DNA from: Arcobacteraceae bacterium
GTDB taxonomy: Bacteria; Campylobacterota; Campylobacteria; Campylobacterales; Arcobacteraceae
Assembly: GCA_021107755.1 (NCBI GenBank)
Contig: JAIOSF010000021.1
Coordinates: 163,740 to 227,739, forward strand
Length of the DNA stretch: 64,000 bases
Reading direction: 5' to 3'
Positions 17,765 to 27,279 of this stretch are shown here, piece by piece (the stretch's first letter is position 1; the number at the start of each line of letters is the position of its first letter). The position numbers and the translations under genes were made by a program. The notes beneath the pieces are model-generated. The model did not search any database. It had not been told where the DNA came from and saw only the letters and a program-made list of their open reading frames with translations.

Positions 17765-18274
17765 TTGAAAAAGACTAATATTACATTTAATCAAATTGAA
17801 CCTGTAGAGAATTTATCGTCTGTACTTAAAGACACATTCGATATAAATCTTGATGTAAGTGGTGGTTGGGGATATGACAATAAAAGTGCAGTAGAAGTAA
17901 ATAGTCTTGATATACCTATTGATCAATTTTTACATATGTTTGCTACAGTGAGAGCAACTATAGAGATGAATTTAATGCAAGAGGAAGAGAATAGACATAG
18001 TGGTATTAATGTTGCTTTTTTAGAGGGGGAGCAATTTGAAATAGAAAATACGATTTATGATCATATTACTTTTGAAATAACAGCTATGAATGAAAAAAAA
18101 TATGCTGAATTTATCCAAGAGTATAAAGATAATTATGGAAAAAATGAAGCTTTTGATATGGATAAGCATTTTAAAAAAAGAGCTGAAAATACTATAACTT
18201 TAAAGAGTGATTATTGGTTTTGTGGTTTAGAAAAATACTATTATGATAATCAAACACAAGAGTCTATAGTTTAA
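17765..18274 (+). CDS. Hypothetical acidic protein
   Basis: 169 residues from a TTG start with only a weak AAGAGA ribosome site. The protein is acidic, has no signal peptide or membrane segment, and is not a family I recognise. Its N-terminal segment (SGGWGYDNKSAVEV) and repeated aromatic residues suggest a folded globular domain. It lies divergent from the FccB-like gene and upstream of secG, with about 96 nt before the latter. Function unknown. Confidence 0.7.
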   Translation: MKKTNITFNQIEPVENLSSVLKDTFDINLDVSGGWGYDNKSAVEVNSLDIPIDQFLHMFATVRATIEMNLMQEEENRHSGINVAFLEGEQFEIENTIYDHITFEITAMNEKKYAEFIQEYKDNYGKNEAFDMDKHFKKRAENTITLKSDYWFCGLEKYYYDNQTQESIV

Positions 18275-18370
18275 ATTTAAATTTTTTGTGATTTAGTGTG
18301 GAAATATTCTTTAACTTATTTTTAATTAAGTTTTGGATACAATTGCGTTCATTTTAGAATAAGGGTTAAT

Positions 18371-18700
18371 ATGACATCGACATTATTAATAGTACAATTT
18401 ATTTTAGCAGTTTTACTTACAATTGCAATTTTACTTCAAAAAAGCTCAAGTATGGGACTTGGAGCATATAGTGGAAGTAATGAATCAATGTTTGGAGCAA
18501 AAGGTCCTGCTAACTTTTTAACAAAACTTACATTTATATTAGGGATTATTCTTGTATTAAATACACTTTATTTAGGGTATCTTTACAATCAAGAAAACTC
18601 AAAAAGTGTTGTAGATGCAGTAGAAGTTAATACACTTGTACCAGCATCTCCAGCATCAACACCTCTACCACAAAGTGCCCCAGCTGCACCAACAAAATAG
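18371..18700 (+). CDS. secG: Preprotein translocase subunit SecG
   Basis: 109 residues with two membrane segments (about 4-22 and 52-74) separated by the conserved SecG loop LLQKSSSMGLGAYSGS...FGAKGPANFL. SecG assists SecYE. The C-terminal tail is Pro/Ala/Ser-rich, as is usual in this phylum. AAGGG lies before the ATG. It heads an apparent operon with the deacetylase, frr, pyrE, RDD and MFS genes. Confidence 0.95.
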   Translation: MTSTLLIVQFILAVLLTIAILLQKSSSMGLGAYSGSNESMFGAKGPANFLTKLTFILGIILVLNTLYLGYLYNQENSKSVVDAVEVNTLVPASPASTPLPQSAPAAPTK

Positions 18701-18715
18701 TCGAAATAGTAGAAA

Positions 18716-19693
18716 ATGAGATATTTATTTTTTATAATAATCTCGTTTTCATATCTTTGGGCGAACGCTCACATTTTTGTTTACCATAGATTTGTAGATG
18801 ATAGATACCCAAGTGCAAATACCTCAAAAGAGGAATTGATTAAACAATTTGAGTATTTTAAACAAAATAATTACCAAGTAGTTCCTTTAGAAAAAATTGT
18901 CGAAAAATTGAAAAAAAATGAAGATATACCATCAAAATGGGTTGCTCTAACTATTGATGATGCTTACAAAAGCTTTTATGAACATGGTTTAGAAATTTTC
19001 AAACAATACAATTATCCATTTAGTTTGTATGTTTATGTGGAAGCAACAAATAAACATTATGGGGATTATATGAGTTGGGAGCAAATTAAAGAAGCTTCAA
19101 AATATGGTTCTATTGGGTTACACTCTTATTCTCACCCAAGATTGCAAAACCTCAGTGAAGAAGAGATATTAGAAGATACAAAAAAAGCATACAGTACTTT
19201 TGTAAAAAAACTTGATATTAAGCCAATTTCATATGCGTATCCTTATGGTGAATATAACGAAAAAGTTACTAAAACTTTACGAAATAATTTTAACTTTGAC
19301 GCAATATTTAATCAAAATACCGGTTCAGTAAATAAAAATACTGATCGTTTTGATATCCCTAGAATTGCCCTTGTAGGTGAAGTAAATATTGCACATAAGT
19401 TAAGATATAAAACTTTTGATGTAAAATGGTATGAGCCAAAAGAATTCCCAAAAGATGGAATTTTACGAAGAGTTCATGCACAAGTTGATCCAAAATATAA
19501 AACTTTGAAGTTGTATATTACAAAAGAGGGTTGGCGAGATGTGGAAGTAAAAAATGGTATAGTAGACGAAAAATTAAATATTTATCTTAAAAAAGCACGA
19601 ACTAGAATTATGTTAGGAAGTGATGTATTTACAATATCAAATAAAATACTAAATAAAATTAAAACTAATAAAGGAGAAGAGAATGGTAAATGA
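18716..19693 (+). CDS. Exported polysaccharide deacetylase (NodB-type)
   Basis: 325 residues with an N-terminal signal peptide ([17 protein letters not shown]). The NodB domain spans about 20-220, with TIDDAYKS (metal-binding Asp pair) and HSYSHPRL (zinc His motif). The remaining C-terminal region of about 100 residues is beta-rich. The likely substrate is an N-acetylated cell-wall or surface glycan. The 3' end overlaps frr by 11 nt, an odd pairing for a translation factor. Confidence 0.9.
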   Translation: MRYLFFIIISFSYLWANAHIFVYHRFVDDRYPSANTSKEELIKQFEYFKQNNYQVVPLEKIVEKLKKNEDIPSKWVALTIDDAYKSFYEHGLEIFKQYNYPFSLYVYVEATNKHYGDYMSWEQIKEASKYGSIGLHSYSHPRLQNLSEEEILEDTKKAYSTFVKKLDIKPISYAYPYGEYNEKVTKTLRNNFNFDAIFNQNTGSVNKNTDRFDIPRIALVGEVNIAHKLRYKTFDVKWYEPKEFPKDGILRRVHAQVDPKYKTLKLYITKEGWRDVEVKNGIVDEKLNIYLKKARTRIMLGSDVFTISNKILNKIKTNKGEENGK

Positions 19694-20240
19694 AATTTAT
19701 GAAGAAACAAAACAAAGTATGGAAAAGTCTTTAGAGGCTTTAAAAAAGGACTATAGTACATTAAGAACAGGGAAAGTACACACAAGTATTTTAGATAATA
19801 TAACAGTTGATTATTATGGTACACCAACAGCATTGAACCAAGTGGCAACTGTACTAGCACCAGATGGTACAACAATCAATATAACACCGTGGGAAAAAAA
19901 CCTTGTAGGGGCCATTGAAAAAGCTATTCAAGAGGCAAATATAGGTGTAAATCCAAATAACAATGGGGAATCAGTTCAATTGTTTTTTCCTCCAATGACA
20001 CAAGATCAAAGAAAAGAGAGTGTTAAAGGTGCAAAAAGTATGACTGATAATGCAAAAGTTGCTATTAGAAATGTAAGAAAACACTCAAATGATAAAGTAA
20101 AAAAACTTTTAAAAGATAAAGAGATTACAGAAGATGAGAGCAAAAAAGCACAAGATGAGATTCAAAAGATCACTGATGGTTATGTTGTAAAATCTGATGA
20201 TATGTTTAAAGCAAAAGATGCTGAAATTATGAAGATATAG
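19683..20240 (+). CDS. frr: Ribosome recycling factor
   Basis: 185 residues, exact family length. Signatures include [28 protein letters not shown], and a coiled domain ending in [14 protein letters not shown]. It splits post-termination ribosomes together with EF-G. AAAGGAG is located inside the deacetylase gene ahead of the ATG. Confidence 0.98.
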   Translation: MVNEIYEETKQSMEKSLEALKKDYSTLRTGKVHTSILDNITVDYYGTPTALNQVATVLAPDGTTINITPWEKNLVGAIEKAIQEANIGVNPNNNGESVQLFFPPMTQDQRKESVKGAKSMTDNAKVAIRNVRKHSNDKVKKLLKDKEITEDESKKAQDEIQKITDGYVVKSDDMFKAKDAEIMKI

Positions 20241-20250
20241 GTAATCTTGA

Positions 20251-20859
20251 ATGAATGTAGAACAAATATATAAAGACTCTTCAGCACTTCTTGAGGGGCA
20301 TTTTAAACTAAGCTCAGGGAATCACTCTGGGTTTTACTTACAAAGTGCAAAAGTACTTGAAGACCCTAAAACTGCAAAGTTATTAGCAGAAGCTTTAGCT
20401 GCACAAATTAAAGCTAGTGGAATACAAGTAGATGCAGTGTGTTCACCAGCTTTAGGTGGGCTTATAGCTGGTTTTGCACTAGCAACTGCTCTTGATGTAA
20501 GGTTTATCTTTGCAGAAAGAGTAGATGGGCAGATGACTATAAGAAGAGGATTTGAAGTTCAAAAGGGTGAGAAGTATATCATCTGTGAAGATATTATTAC
20601 TACAGGGGGAAGTGCTTTAGAAGCAGCGAATCAAGTAGAGGCAGATGGTGGAGTTATCGCTGGATATGCAGCCCTTGCAAATAGAGGTTTCTGTACTAGA
20701 AATGGATGTAGTACAGATCCAAAAGTAAATTGTAAACTTCCTAGAAATTTACCACTTTTTGCTTTGGAAGATTTTACATTTGAGATGTACACACCTGAAG
20801 AGTGTCCACTTTGTAAAGCAGGAAGCGTTGCATATAAACCAGGTAGTAGAGGTAACTAA
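20251..20859 (+). CDS. pyrE: Orotate phosphoribosyltransferase
   Basis: 202 residues. The PRPP-binding motif [13 protein letters not shown] and the [13 protein letters not shown]-terminal motif identify PyrE, which makes OMP in pyrimidine synthesis. Two Cys-rich elements near the end ([20 protein letters not shown]) are a feature of the Campylobacterota/archaeal-like subgroup. It lies 10 nt after frr and 6 nt before the RDD gene. Confidence 0.96.
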   Translation: MNVEQIYKDSSALLEGHFKLSSGNHSGFYLQSAKVLEDPKTAKLLAEALAAQIKASGIQVDAVCSPALGGLIAGFALATALDVRFIFAERVDGQMTIRRGFEVQKGEKYIICEDIITTGGSALEAANQVEADGGVIAGYAALANRGFCTRNGCSTDPKVNCKLPRNLPLFALEDFTFEMYTPEECPLCKAGSVAYKPGSRGN

Positions 20860-20865
20860 AATTTA

Positions 20866-21357
20866 ATGGCTAGATGGAGAGATATAAAAAAAGGGAAAAT
20901 AGATAGTTCTTCTAGTGAAACTAAAGAAGAGTTTATATATGGACTTTGTACCTCTCCTCTTCATAGGATAAAAGCATTTATTACTGATATGTTTTTAATT
21001 ATGATGCCTATAATGTATATCACTACTTATATTATCATGGATGGAAAAGATTCTTTTCAAGGAAGTGAGATGGCACGATGGATTACTATGATAGTTTATG
21101 GTGCCATTACTGTAGCATTTTGGGTAAAAAAAGGTCAAACTCCTGGTTTTAAAGCTTATGATTTAATACTTATAGATGATAAAACTCAAAAAACTTTACC
21201 AGTTATAAAAGCAACATTGAGATATTTTTTGTTTCTTGTTAGCGCTGTAAGTATTTTAGGATTTCTTATCCCATTTTTTAGAAAAGATAAAAAAACATTT
21301 CAAGATTTAGTGATGCAAACTTCAGTTATTAGGATTGAAGAAGACACTAATAAATAG
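20866..21357 (+). CDS. RDD-family membrane protein
   Basis: 163 residues. An R-x3-D-type first helix (HRIKAFITDMFLIMMPIMYI) and two further membrane segments (about 75-95 and 117-140) define the RDD family, small integral membrane proteins of varied or unknown function, some linked to ion exchange. The stop codon is directly followed by the MFS gene start. Part of the secG-pyrE operon. Confidence 0.85.
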   Translation: MARWRDIKKGKIDSSSSETKEEFIYGLCTSPLHRIKAFITDMFLIMMPIMYITTYIIMDGKDSFQGSEMARWITMIVYGAITVAFWVKKGQTPGFKAYDLILIDDKTQKTLPVIKATLRYFLFLVSAVSILGFLIPFFRKDKKTFQDLVMQTSVIRIEEDTNK

Positions 21358-22449
21358 ATGCTGTTTTTTAAACTTTCAGCATTTTATTTTTTTTATTTTG
21401 CTGCTGTTGGTGTTTATGTTATCTTTTTACCAAAAGCCCTTTTAGATATAGGGTATACTCCTGCTCAAATAGGTGTTGTTCTAGCCCTTGCACCTTTGAT
21501 GCGATTTGCAACTCCTTTTTTATTTTTAAAACATATTAGTCTAAATCAAACAGTTTTTAAACTCACACTTGGATTTTCTACTTTAAATGCGATATGTTTC
21601 TATTTTACTATTCATAATTTTTATGCATTTATGATAAATAATGCTTTTTTAGGGGTATGTATAAGTATATTATTACCATATATGGAAGTTATCTCTATTA
21701 AAGAGTTAGGTAATAGATATGGTAAATCGCGTCTTTATGGCTCTATTGGTTTTATGCTAATAAGCTTAGTTGTTGCAAGGGTATTAACTTCAACAGATGT
21801 GGTACTAAATTTTTATCTAGGAACTATCCTTTTTACCTCAATCGCTGCATATAGTTTATTAAAATATGATACTGATGAACACGATGAAGTAGTAGAAGAT
21901 GATAAACGATTTTCGCTTATAAAATACTGGCCTTTTTGGGCAAGTTTATTTTTAATGCAAGTAAGCTTCGGTGGATTTTATAACTTTTTTACTATTTACG
22001 AAACTGCACATGGAATTAGTTTGGAAGTTACTAGTTATCTTTGGGCATTTGGTGTTATTTGCGAGATTGTGATGTTTTATTATCAAGCACCTATTTTACA
22101 ACATAATTTACTAAATATTATAAAGTTTTCTATTGCAATTACAATAGTGAGATGGTTCTTATTGTATCTTTTCCCTGATAGTTTAACGATCTCTTATTTT
22201 ACACAAAGTATTCATGCTTTTAGTTTTGGACTTTATCATAGTGCTGTTATACTGTATCTTTATACTCTTTATTCAAACAAAAAACTAGCACAACAGTTTA
22301 TGCTAGGATTTGCTTATGGCTTAGGTGGTTTTGTTGGTGCATTTACCTCTGGATGGTTTTATGGTGAATATCTTTTTCTATATTCATCTTTTATGGCTTT
22401 TGCAGCTTATATTAGTTTACTGTTATTTCAAGGAAAAAAAACTATATAA
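21358..22449 (+). CDS. MFS transporter (MFS_1-like, HcaT/NreB type)
   Basis: 363 residues with 11-12 hydrophobic segments. It opens with FFKLSAFYFFYFAAVGVYVIFLP and has the loop RYGKSRLYGSIGFM, both typical of the nucleoside/phenylpropionate-like MFS_1 group. Substrate unknown. It starts on the base after the RDD stop, so it is translated by coupling without its own clear ribosome site. It ends the operon 3 nt from a convergent gene. Confidence 0.88.
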   Translation: MLFFKLSAFYFFYFAAVGVYVIFLPKALLDIGYTPAQIGVVLALAPLMRFATPFLFLKHISLNQTVFKLTLGFSTLNAICFYFTIHNFYAFMINNAFLGVCISILLPYMEVISIKELGNRYGKSRLYGSIGFMLISLVVARVLTSTDVVLNFYLGTILFTSIAAYSLLKYDTDEHDEVVEDDKRFSLIKYWPFWASLFLMQVSFGGFYNFFTIYETAHGISLEVTSYLWAFGVICEIVMFYYQAPILQHNLLNIIKFSIAITIVRWFLLYLFPDSLTISYFTQSIHAFSFGLYHSAVILYLYTLYSNKKLAQQFMLGFAYGLGGFVGAFTSGWFYGEYLFLYSSFMAFAAYISLLLFQGKKTI

Positions 22450-22452
22450 TAA

Positions 22453-23094
22453 TTAGTTTTTACAATCAAAAATATAATTTACATTAAGTGATATTTGTAT
22501 ATCTTTTGCAATTGGGGAAGTTACAGTAGAATTTTCTTGTCTTGCTAATGTTTTATATTGAATTGGATTATTATAATTATTGAATGTTATTGATTTTATT
22601 TTACAATTATTAAAAATAGCATCTATTTTTTCTATATATTGTTTTGCATAATTAAAAGCTAAAAATTCTAATTTAGATTTCTCTTGTTCAATTTTTTCAT
22701 CTGGTACTTTGTAGTTAATACTGTTTTGAGTTAGTTTAATATTAAGCTCTTTTATTTTATTTAAGGTTTTTTCATATTTTCTATTATCATTAAATTCGCA
22801 TGAAAAGTGTAAGTTAGAATTGTAACCAATCTCTATTTTTCTATTTTCTACATATTTATAGTCTGGATATATTCTATATTGTCCGCCACTACATATTTCA
22901 CTTTTCGTTACTATTTTGATAGCTTTATTAAATATATCTTCTATCTCATCACTGGTTTTTGCAATATGATTTAAAGAAAAAGATGTTGTTTGAATTGTAG
23001 GTGGTATTGTAGTAGAGAAAGTTTTTTGTTTTGAAATATCTAAGGCTTGAAGATTGTAAAAAAGTATAAAAAAAAGTATAATGATTTTTTTCAT
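22453..23094 (-). CDS. Secreted SIMPL-domain (DUF541-like) protein
   Basis: 213 residues with a signal peptide (KKIIILFFILFYNLQA). The mature part shows the SIMPL pattern of paired strand-helix repeats, with an unusual four-cysteine content (SEICSGG, FSCEF, NNCKI, FDCKN) suggesting two disulfides in the periplasm. AAGGAA lies before the ATG. SIMPL proteins are envelope proteins of poorly known role. Family assignment is moderate. Confidence 0.7.
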   Translation of the reverse strand: MKKIIILFFILFYNLQALDISKQKTFSTTIPPTIQTTSFSLNHIAKTSDEIEDIFNKAIKIVTKSEICSGGQYRIYPDYKYVENRKIEIGYNSNLHFSCEFNDNRKYEKTLNKIKELNIKLTQNSINYKVPDEKIEQEKSKLEFLAFNYAKQYIEKIDAIFNNCKIKSITFNNYNNPIQYKTLARQENSTVTSPIAKDIQISLNVNYIFDCKN

Positions 23095-23173
23095 GAAGAT
23101 TCCTTTGTAGTTTTATAACCCTAAAGTATATAGTAATGAAAGTTAAATAGCTCTTGTTTAAATACTATTTTGA

Positions 23174-23179
23174 TATACT
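23174..23179 (+). promoter_or_regulatory. -10 box placed 7 nt before an ATG (leaderless candidate)
   Basis: TATACT is followed by 7 nt and then the ATG at 23187 of the receiver-PAS kinase. No ribosome site is visible, so the mRNA probably begins at the start codon. Confidence 0.5.
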
Positions 23180-23186
23180 CTACCCT

Positions 23187-24671
23187 ATGATTAACAATGA
23201 CACAGTATACAATATCCTTATTTTAGCTGATAGTTTTGACAGAAATGAAATTATTCAAAGAAATGAAAATTATAAATTTATAGTAGTAAAAAATTATACT
23301 GAGATTACTGAAGCTTTGGAAAAAAATGATATATCACTGGCAATATTAGATATGGAGTTAGAGGGCTTTAATTTTACAGGTATTATAGAAGAGCTTACAG
23401 AAAAAAGATTATTAAATAATTGTTTAGTATTAGTATTATCAACAATAGAAAATCCAAAGCTATTGAAAAACATTTTAAAAAGTGGGGCTGCTGACTTTCT
23501 AAAAAAACCTTTTATTAATGATGAATTTATTTTGAAAATAGAACTCTTGATTAAAAAACTACTTGATAAAAAACTTATAGAAGAACAAAAAAAAGAGATA
23601 GAAAATACACTTAAAAAATTTAAAGCCCTACTTGACTCCTCTATAAATGCTATGTATATTTTTAAAGATAATATCTGTATAGAGTGTAACAAAGAGGCTT
23701 CTTTACTCTTAGGTTTCAACTCAAAAGAGGAGATAATTGATAAACATATTTTTAATATATTTCACAATGTATCAACAAAACATAAAAACTTACTTGTGGA
23801 TAATGAAGTTGACCATAATTTTCAAACAAAAGTTACTGGTCAACAAGGTAATGTGTATGAGGTACAAATAAAAGAGAGAAATATCCCTTTTGATACAGAT
23901 AATTTAAAAATTATATCAGCTATGGATATTACTGATATTAAAAGAAATGAAAAAATATTAGCACAAAAATCAAAATTAGCTTCAATGGGAGAGATGATAG
24001 GAAATATTGCACACCAATGGAGACAACCTCTTACTGCAATATCTATAGCTGCAAGTGGAATAAAGCTTATGCAGGAGTGCGATATTGAAGATAAAATAGA
24101 AACTATAGATAGTCTAGATAATATTGTAAAAAATACAAAGTTTTTATCTGCAACGATAGAAGATTTTCAAAACTTCCTAAGAAACGATAGAGAAAGTTCT
24201 ACTTTTTTTATACAAGATGTTTTACGAAGTACTTTAATGATTCTTGATGCGAATTTAAAATTTGAAAATATAAAAATAGTTCAAAATTATGAAGAAGATA
24301 TAGAAATTACAACTATTCAAAATGACTTAGTACAAATTTTATTGAATATTATAAATAATGCAGTAGATGCATTTAAAGATAAAACAATAAAAGATAAATT
24401 TTTATTTATTGATGTTTACCAAAAAAAAGATATAGTTTATATATCCCTTTTAGATTCTGCAGGTGGAATTAGTGAAGCTGTTATAGATAAAATATTTGAA
24501 CCATATTTTACAACAAAACATCAAGCTCAAGGTACTGGATTAGGGCTTTATATGACTCATCAGATTTTGTCAAAACTAGATGGTAAAATAGAGGTAAATA
24601 ACGAATCTTATACTTATGAAAAAAAAGAGAATAGAGGTGCTAAATTTACTATCACTTTACCAGTATTTTAA
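23187..24671 (+). CDS. Receiver-PAS histidine kinase
   Basis: 494 residues from the ATG at 23187; a TTG 11 codons upstream is less likely because a -10 box overlaps that stretch. The order is an N-terminal receiver domain (LAILDMELEG with phospho-Asp, KKPF with the conserved Lys), a short coiled coil, one PAS domain, an H-box GEMIGNIAHQWRQPL and an HATPase domain (NNAVDAF, GTGLGLYMTH). There is no membrane segment. The receiver precedes the kinase, so it probably takes input from another kinase rather than acting as output. No response-regulator gene is adjacent. Confidence 0.9.
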   Translation: MINNDTVYNILILADSFDRNEIIQRNENYKFIVVKNYTEITEALEKNDISLAILDMELEGFNFTGIIEELTEKRLLNNCLVLVLSTIENPKLLKNILKSGAADFLKKPFINDEFILKIELLIKKLLDKKLIEEQKKEIENTLKKFKALLDSSINAMYIFKDNICIECNKEASLLLGFNSKEEIIDKHIFNIFHNVSTKHKNLLVDNEVDHNFQTKVTGQQGNVYEVQIKERNIPFDTDNLKIISAMDITDIKRNEKILAQKSKLASMGEMIGNIAHQWRQPLTAISIAASGIKLMQECDIEDKIETIDSLDNIVKNTKFLSATIEDFQNFLRNDRESSTFFIQDVLRSTLMILDANLKFENIKIVQNYEEDIEITTIQNDLVQILLNIINNAVDAFKDKTIKDKFLFIDVYQKKDIVYISLLDSAGGISEAVIDKIFEPYFTTKHQAQGTGLGLYMTHQILSKLDGKIEVNNESYTYEKKENRGAKFTITLPVF

Positions 24672-24673
24672 AA

Positions 24674-25132
24674 TTATTTTATTTTCTTATTTGTATCTTC
24701 AATTTTTCTAGCTAAGACTTCAGCAATATTTCTATAAAAAACAGCATATATATTTCCATGTTGTCCTAGTTGGTATTCATTAATTGTAAATCCTATAAGG
24801 ATATTTTCTTCATTATTTGCAACACAGCTGGCTGTTCTTTCTTGATTTAGAACTATTTGCATCTCCCCTATAATTGATCCCACAGGTAAAGTTGTAACTG
24901 TTTTTGTAACACCATAATCGTCTCTTAGGTTTACTTTTACACTTCCTGCTAATACATAGTATATATAAGGGTCTCGTGTCTCCCCTTGTCGAAATATGGT
25001 TTCATGACGATTTAATTTTTTAAATACAATATCTTTTATGAGCGTTTGTATTTGATAATCTGTTAAGTCTTTAAAAAAATTTATTTTGTTTTTAGCTCGA
25101 ATAAGTTGTTCTAGTGCCGAATTATCTACCAT
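24674..25132 (-). CDS. Stand-alone cyclic-nucleotide-binding-type protein
   Basis: 152 residues covering a Crp/FNR-type effector domain (IFRQGETRDPYIYYVLAGSV, VGSIIGEMQIVLNQERTASCVA) but ending before any helix-turn-helix. The nucleotide-contact Glu is present in GEMQ, and the Arg in ERTAS. It may bind a nucleotide and signal by protein contact. It lies 9 nt downstream of uvrB and shares its transcript. Convergent with the receiver-PAS kinase, with no space between them. Confidence 0.85.
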   Translation of the reverse strand: MVDNSALEQLIRAKNKINFFKDLTDYQIQTLIKDIVFKKLNRHETIFRQGETRDPYIYYVLAGSVKVNLRDDYGVTKTVTTLPVGSIIGEMQIVLNQERTASCVANNEENILIGFTINEYQLGQHGNIYAVFYRNIAEVLARKIEDTNKKIK

Positions 25133-25141
25133 ATTTTTCCC

Positions 25142-27115
25142 CTAAGCTTTTTTAATTTTTTCTATCTCATCTCTAAGTCGAATTGCCTCTTCAAAATTCA
25201 AATCTTTTGCCGCTTTATTCATCTGTTTGTTAAGTTCTATAAGTATTTTTTTTCTCTCAGATGCAGGCATTTTATTAAGCTTTTCTAACTTTAATGCTGT
25301 ATCGTCATACTCTTCCATTTTTAAGTCTTCATCAAGTCGTCTTATAGTTGTAGTAGGAATAATATCATGTTTTTCATTATAGGCTTGTTGTATTTCTCTT
25401 CTTTTATTTGTTGTTTCAATTGCAAACTTCATTGATTCTGTCATTCTTTTAGCAAAGAGAAGCACTCTTCCATTTGAGTTTCTAGCAGCTCTTCCCATCG
25501 TTTGAATCAGTGAAGTTTTACTTCTTAAAAACCCCTCTTTATCAGCATCAAGTATAGCAACCATACTTGCTTCTGGTATGTCTAATCCTTCTCTTAAAAG
25601 ATTAATTCCAATTAGTACATCAAATTTTCCAAGTCGAAGTTGTCGTATGATTTGATTTCTCTCTATAGCATCTATCTCACTATGCATATATTTTACTTTT
25701 ATACCCAAATCAGCATAATATGTAGCTAACTCTTCTGCCATTTTTTTTGTAAGAACAGTAACTAGCACTCTTTCATTCTTAGCAACCACTTTTTTTATCT
25801 CATCATGAAGTTTTTCCACTTGGAACTCACTATCAAGTACTTCAACTACTGGATCAAGAAGTCCTGTTGGTCGTATGATTTGTTCAGCAACTGCACTACT
25901 TAAGTTTAATTCTAACTCATTTGGTGTTGCACTTACAAATAAAAAGTTTGCTTTTTTATTGATATATTCATCAAATTTTAAAGGTCTATTATCTAAAGCA
26001 CTTGGTAGTCTAAAACCATAATCTACAAGTACTTCTTTTCTACTTTTATCTGCTGCATACATTCCTCGAAATTGTGAAAGTGATACATGAGACTCATCAA
26101 CTATAAGTAAATATGGACGATTCATAGCTTCAAAATAATCTATAAGTGAATAAGGTGTTTCTCCAGGTTTTTTATCTGTTAAAAGTCGTGCATAGTTTTC
26201 AATCCCTTTACACATACCTGTAGCTTCAAGCATCTCTAAATCGAACTCAACTCTTTGTTTAAGTCTTTGATACTCTACATGTTTTTCATTCTCTTTATAA
26301 TAGGCTAATCTTTCAGCAAGTTCTTTTTCAATACTCTCAATAGCCTTTGCTAATCTACTTTGTGATACAACAAAGGGATTCACACTATAAATAGTCACAT
26401 CATCAAGTTCCTTGACTGTATTATTTGTAAGATATTCCATTTTTAAGATAGATTCTACTTCATCACCAAAAAACTCAATTCGGATATATTCATCTTCCCA
26501 ATAAGCTGGAAAAATATCTATTACATCACCATTGACTCTAAAATCAGCTCTATCAAAAAACTTGTCATTTCTTTTATATCCCATCTCTACAAGTTTAAGT
26601 AACATTTGTCTTTGAGAGTATTCTTGTCCAGTTTCTACTTTTTGTACATTTGCTTTGTACTCTTCTGGATTTCCTAATCCATAATTTGCTGATACAGATG
26701 CCACACAAATAATATCATCAAAACTTAGCATTGAAGCAGTTGCACTTAATCTTAATCGTTCAAGTTCACTATTGATACTACTATCTTTTTCAATAAATAA
26801 ATCGGATCTAGGAATATACGCTTCTGGTTGATAGTAATCATAATAAGAGATGAAATACTCCACATGATTATCAGGAAAAAATCCTCTAAACTCTGAGTAT
26901 AATTGAGCTGCTAAAGTTTTATTGTGAGTCATTATCAAAGTTGGCATTTGAGTAGCTTCAATAACCTTAGCCATGGTATAGGTTTTTCCACTCCCTGTAA
27001 CTCCAAGAAGAGTGTTGTATTTGTTCCCTTGAACAATACTTGCTGTGAGTTTATCTATCGCTTGTGGTTGATCTCCTGCTGGAGAATATTTTGTATGTAC
27101 TTTAAATGGTGTCAT
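25142..27115 (-). CDS. uvrB: Excinuclease ABC subunit B
   Basis: 657 residues, normal length. Walker A GVTGSGKT near 39-46, the beta-hairpin region [12 protein letters not shown], helicase motif [15 protein letters not shown] and QTMGRAARN are all present. The C-terminal UVR motif ([12 protein letters not shown]) contacts UvrC. UvrB verifies DNA damage in nucleotide excision repair. The start matches other UvrB proteins. A TATAAT box ends 7 nt before the ATG and there is no ribosome site, so the message looks leaderless. Confidence 0.98.
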   Translation of the reverse strand: MTPFKVHTKYSPAGDQPQAIDKLTASIVQGNKYNTLLGVTGSGKTYTMAKVIEATQMPTLIMTHNKTLAAQLYSEFRGFFPDNHVEYFISYYDYYQPEAYIPRSDLFIEKDSSINSELERLRLSATASMLSFDDIICVASVSANYGLGNPEEYKANVQKVETGQEYSQRQMLLKLVEMGYKRNDKFFDRADFRVNGDVIDIFPAYWEDEYIRIEFFGDEVESILKMEYLTNNTVKELDDVTIYSVNPFVVSQSRLAKAIESIEKELAERLAYYKENEKHVEYQRLKQRVEFDLEMLEATGMCKGIENYARLLTDKKPGETPYSLIDYFEAMNRPYLLIVDESHVSLSQFRGMYAADKSRKEVLVDYGFRLPSALDNRPLKFDEYINKKANFLFVSATPNELELNLSSAVAEQIIRPTGLLDPVVEVLDSEFQVEKLHDEIKKVVAKNERVLVTVLTKKMAEELATYYADLGIKVKYMHSEIDAIERNQIIRQLRLGKFDVLIGINLLREGLDIPEASMVAILDADKEGFLRSKTSLIQTMGRAARNSNGRVLLFAKRMTESMKFAIETTNKRREIQQAYNEKHDIIPTTTIRRLDEDLKMEEYDDTALKLEKLNKMPASERKKILIELNKQMNKAAKDLNFEEAIRLRDEIEKIKKA

Positions 27116-27122
27116 GGGAAAT

Positions 27123-27128
27123 ATTATA
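27123..27128 (-). promoter_or_regulatory. -10 box 7 nt before uvrB ATG (leaderless candidate)
   Basis: Minus-strand TATAAT, then ATTTCCC, then ATG. The expected transcription start coincides with the first base of the coding sequence, and no Shine-Dalgarno sequence is present. Confidence 0.55.
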
Positions 27129-27242
27129 GCAAAAAGATGTAGAATATTTTATAAATATGACATATTGAATATTTTCTCTTAAGATAAAAAAAATAATTAC
27201 ATTAATAAGTAAAAATATTATCAGATTATAAATATATATCTT

Positions 27243-27248
27243 GTATAA
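27243..27248 (+). promoter_or_regulatory. -10 box for seven-PAS kinase
   Basis: TATAAT within TTGTATAATATT lies 31 nt before the ATG at 27280. This is a second reason not to accept the TTG at 27241 as the start codon. Confidence 0.5.
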
Positions 27249-27279
27249 TATTTATATTAATGTATATGATTGGAAAAAT

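Noticed and set aside
22437..22465. AAAACTA...TAGTTTT hairpin between the MFS and SIMPL genes as a bidirectional terminator
   Set aside because: AT-only stem with a weak predicted stability; not enough to call.
23154..23186. TTG at 23154 as the start of the receiver-PAS kinase
   Set aside because: The stretch contains a TATACT promoter box directly before an ATG, and the added 11 residues do not belong to the receiver fold.
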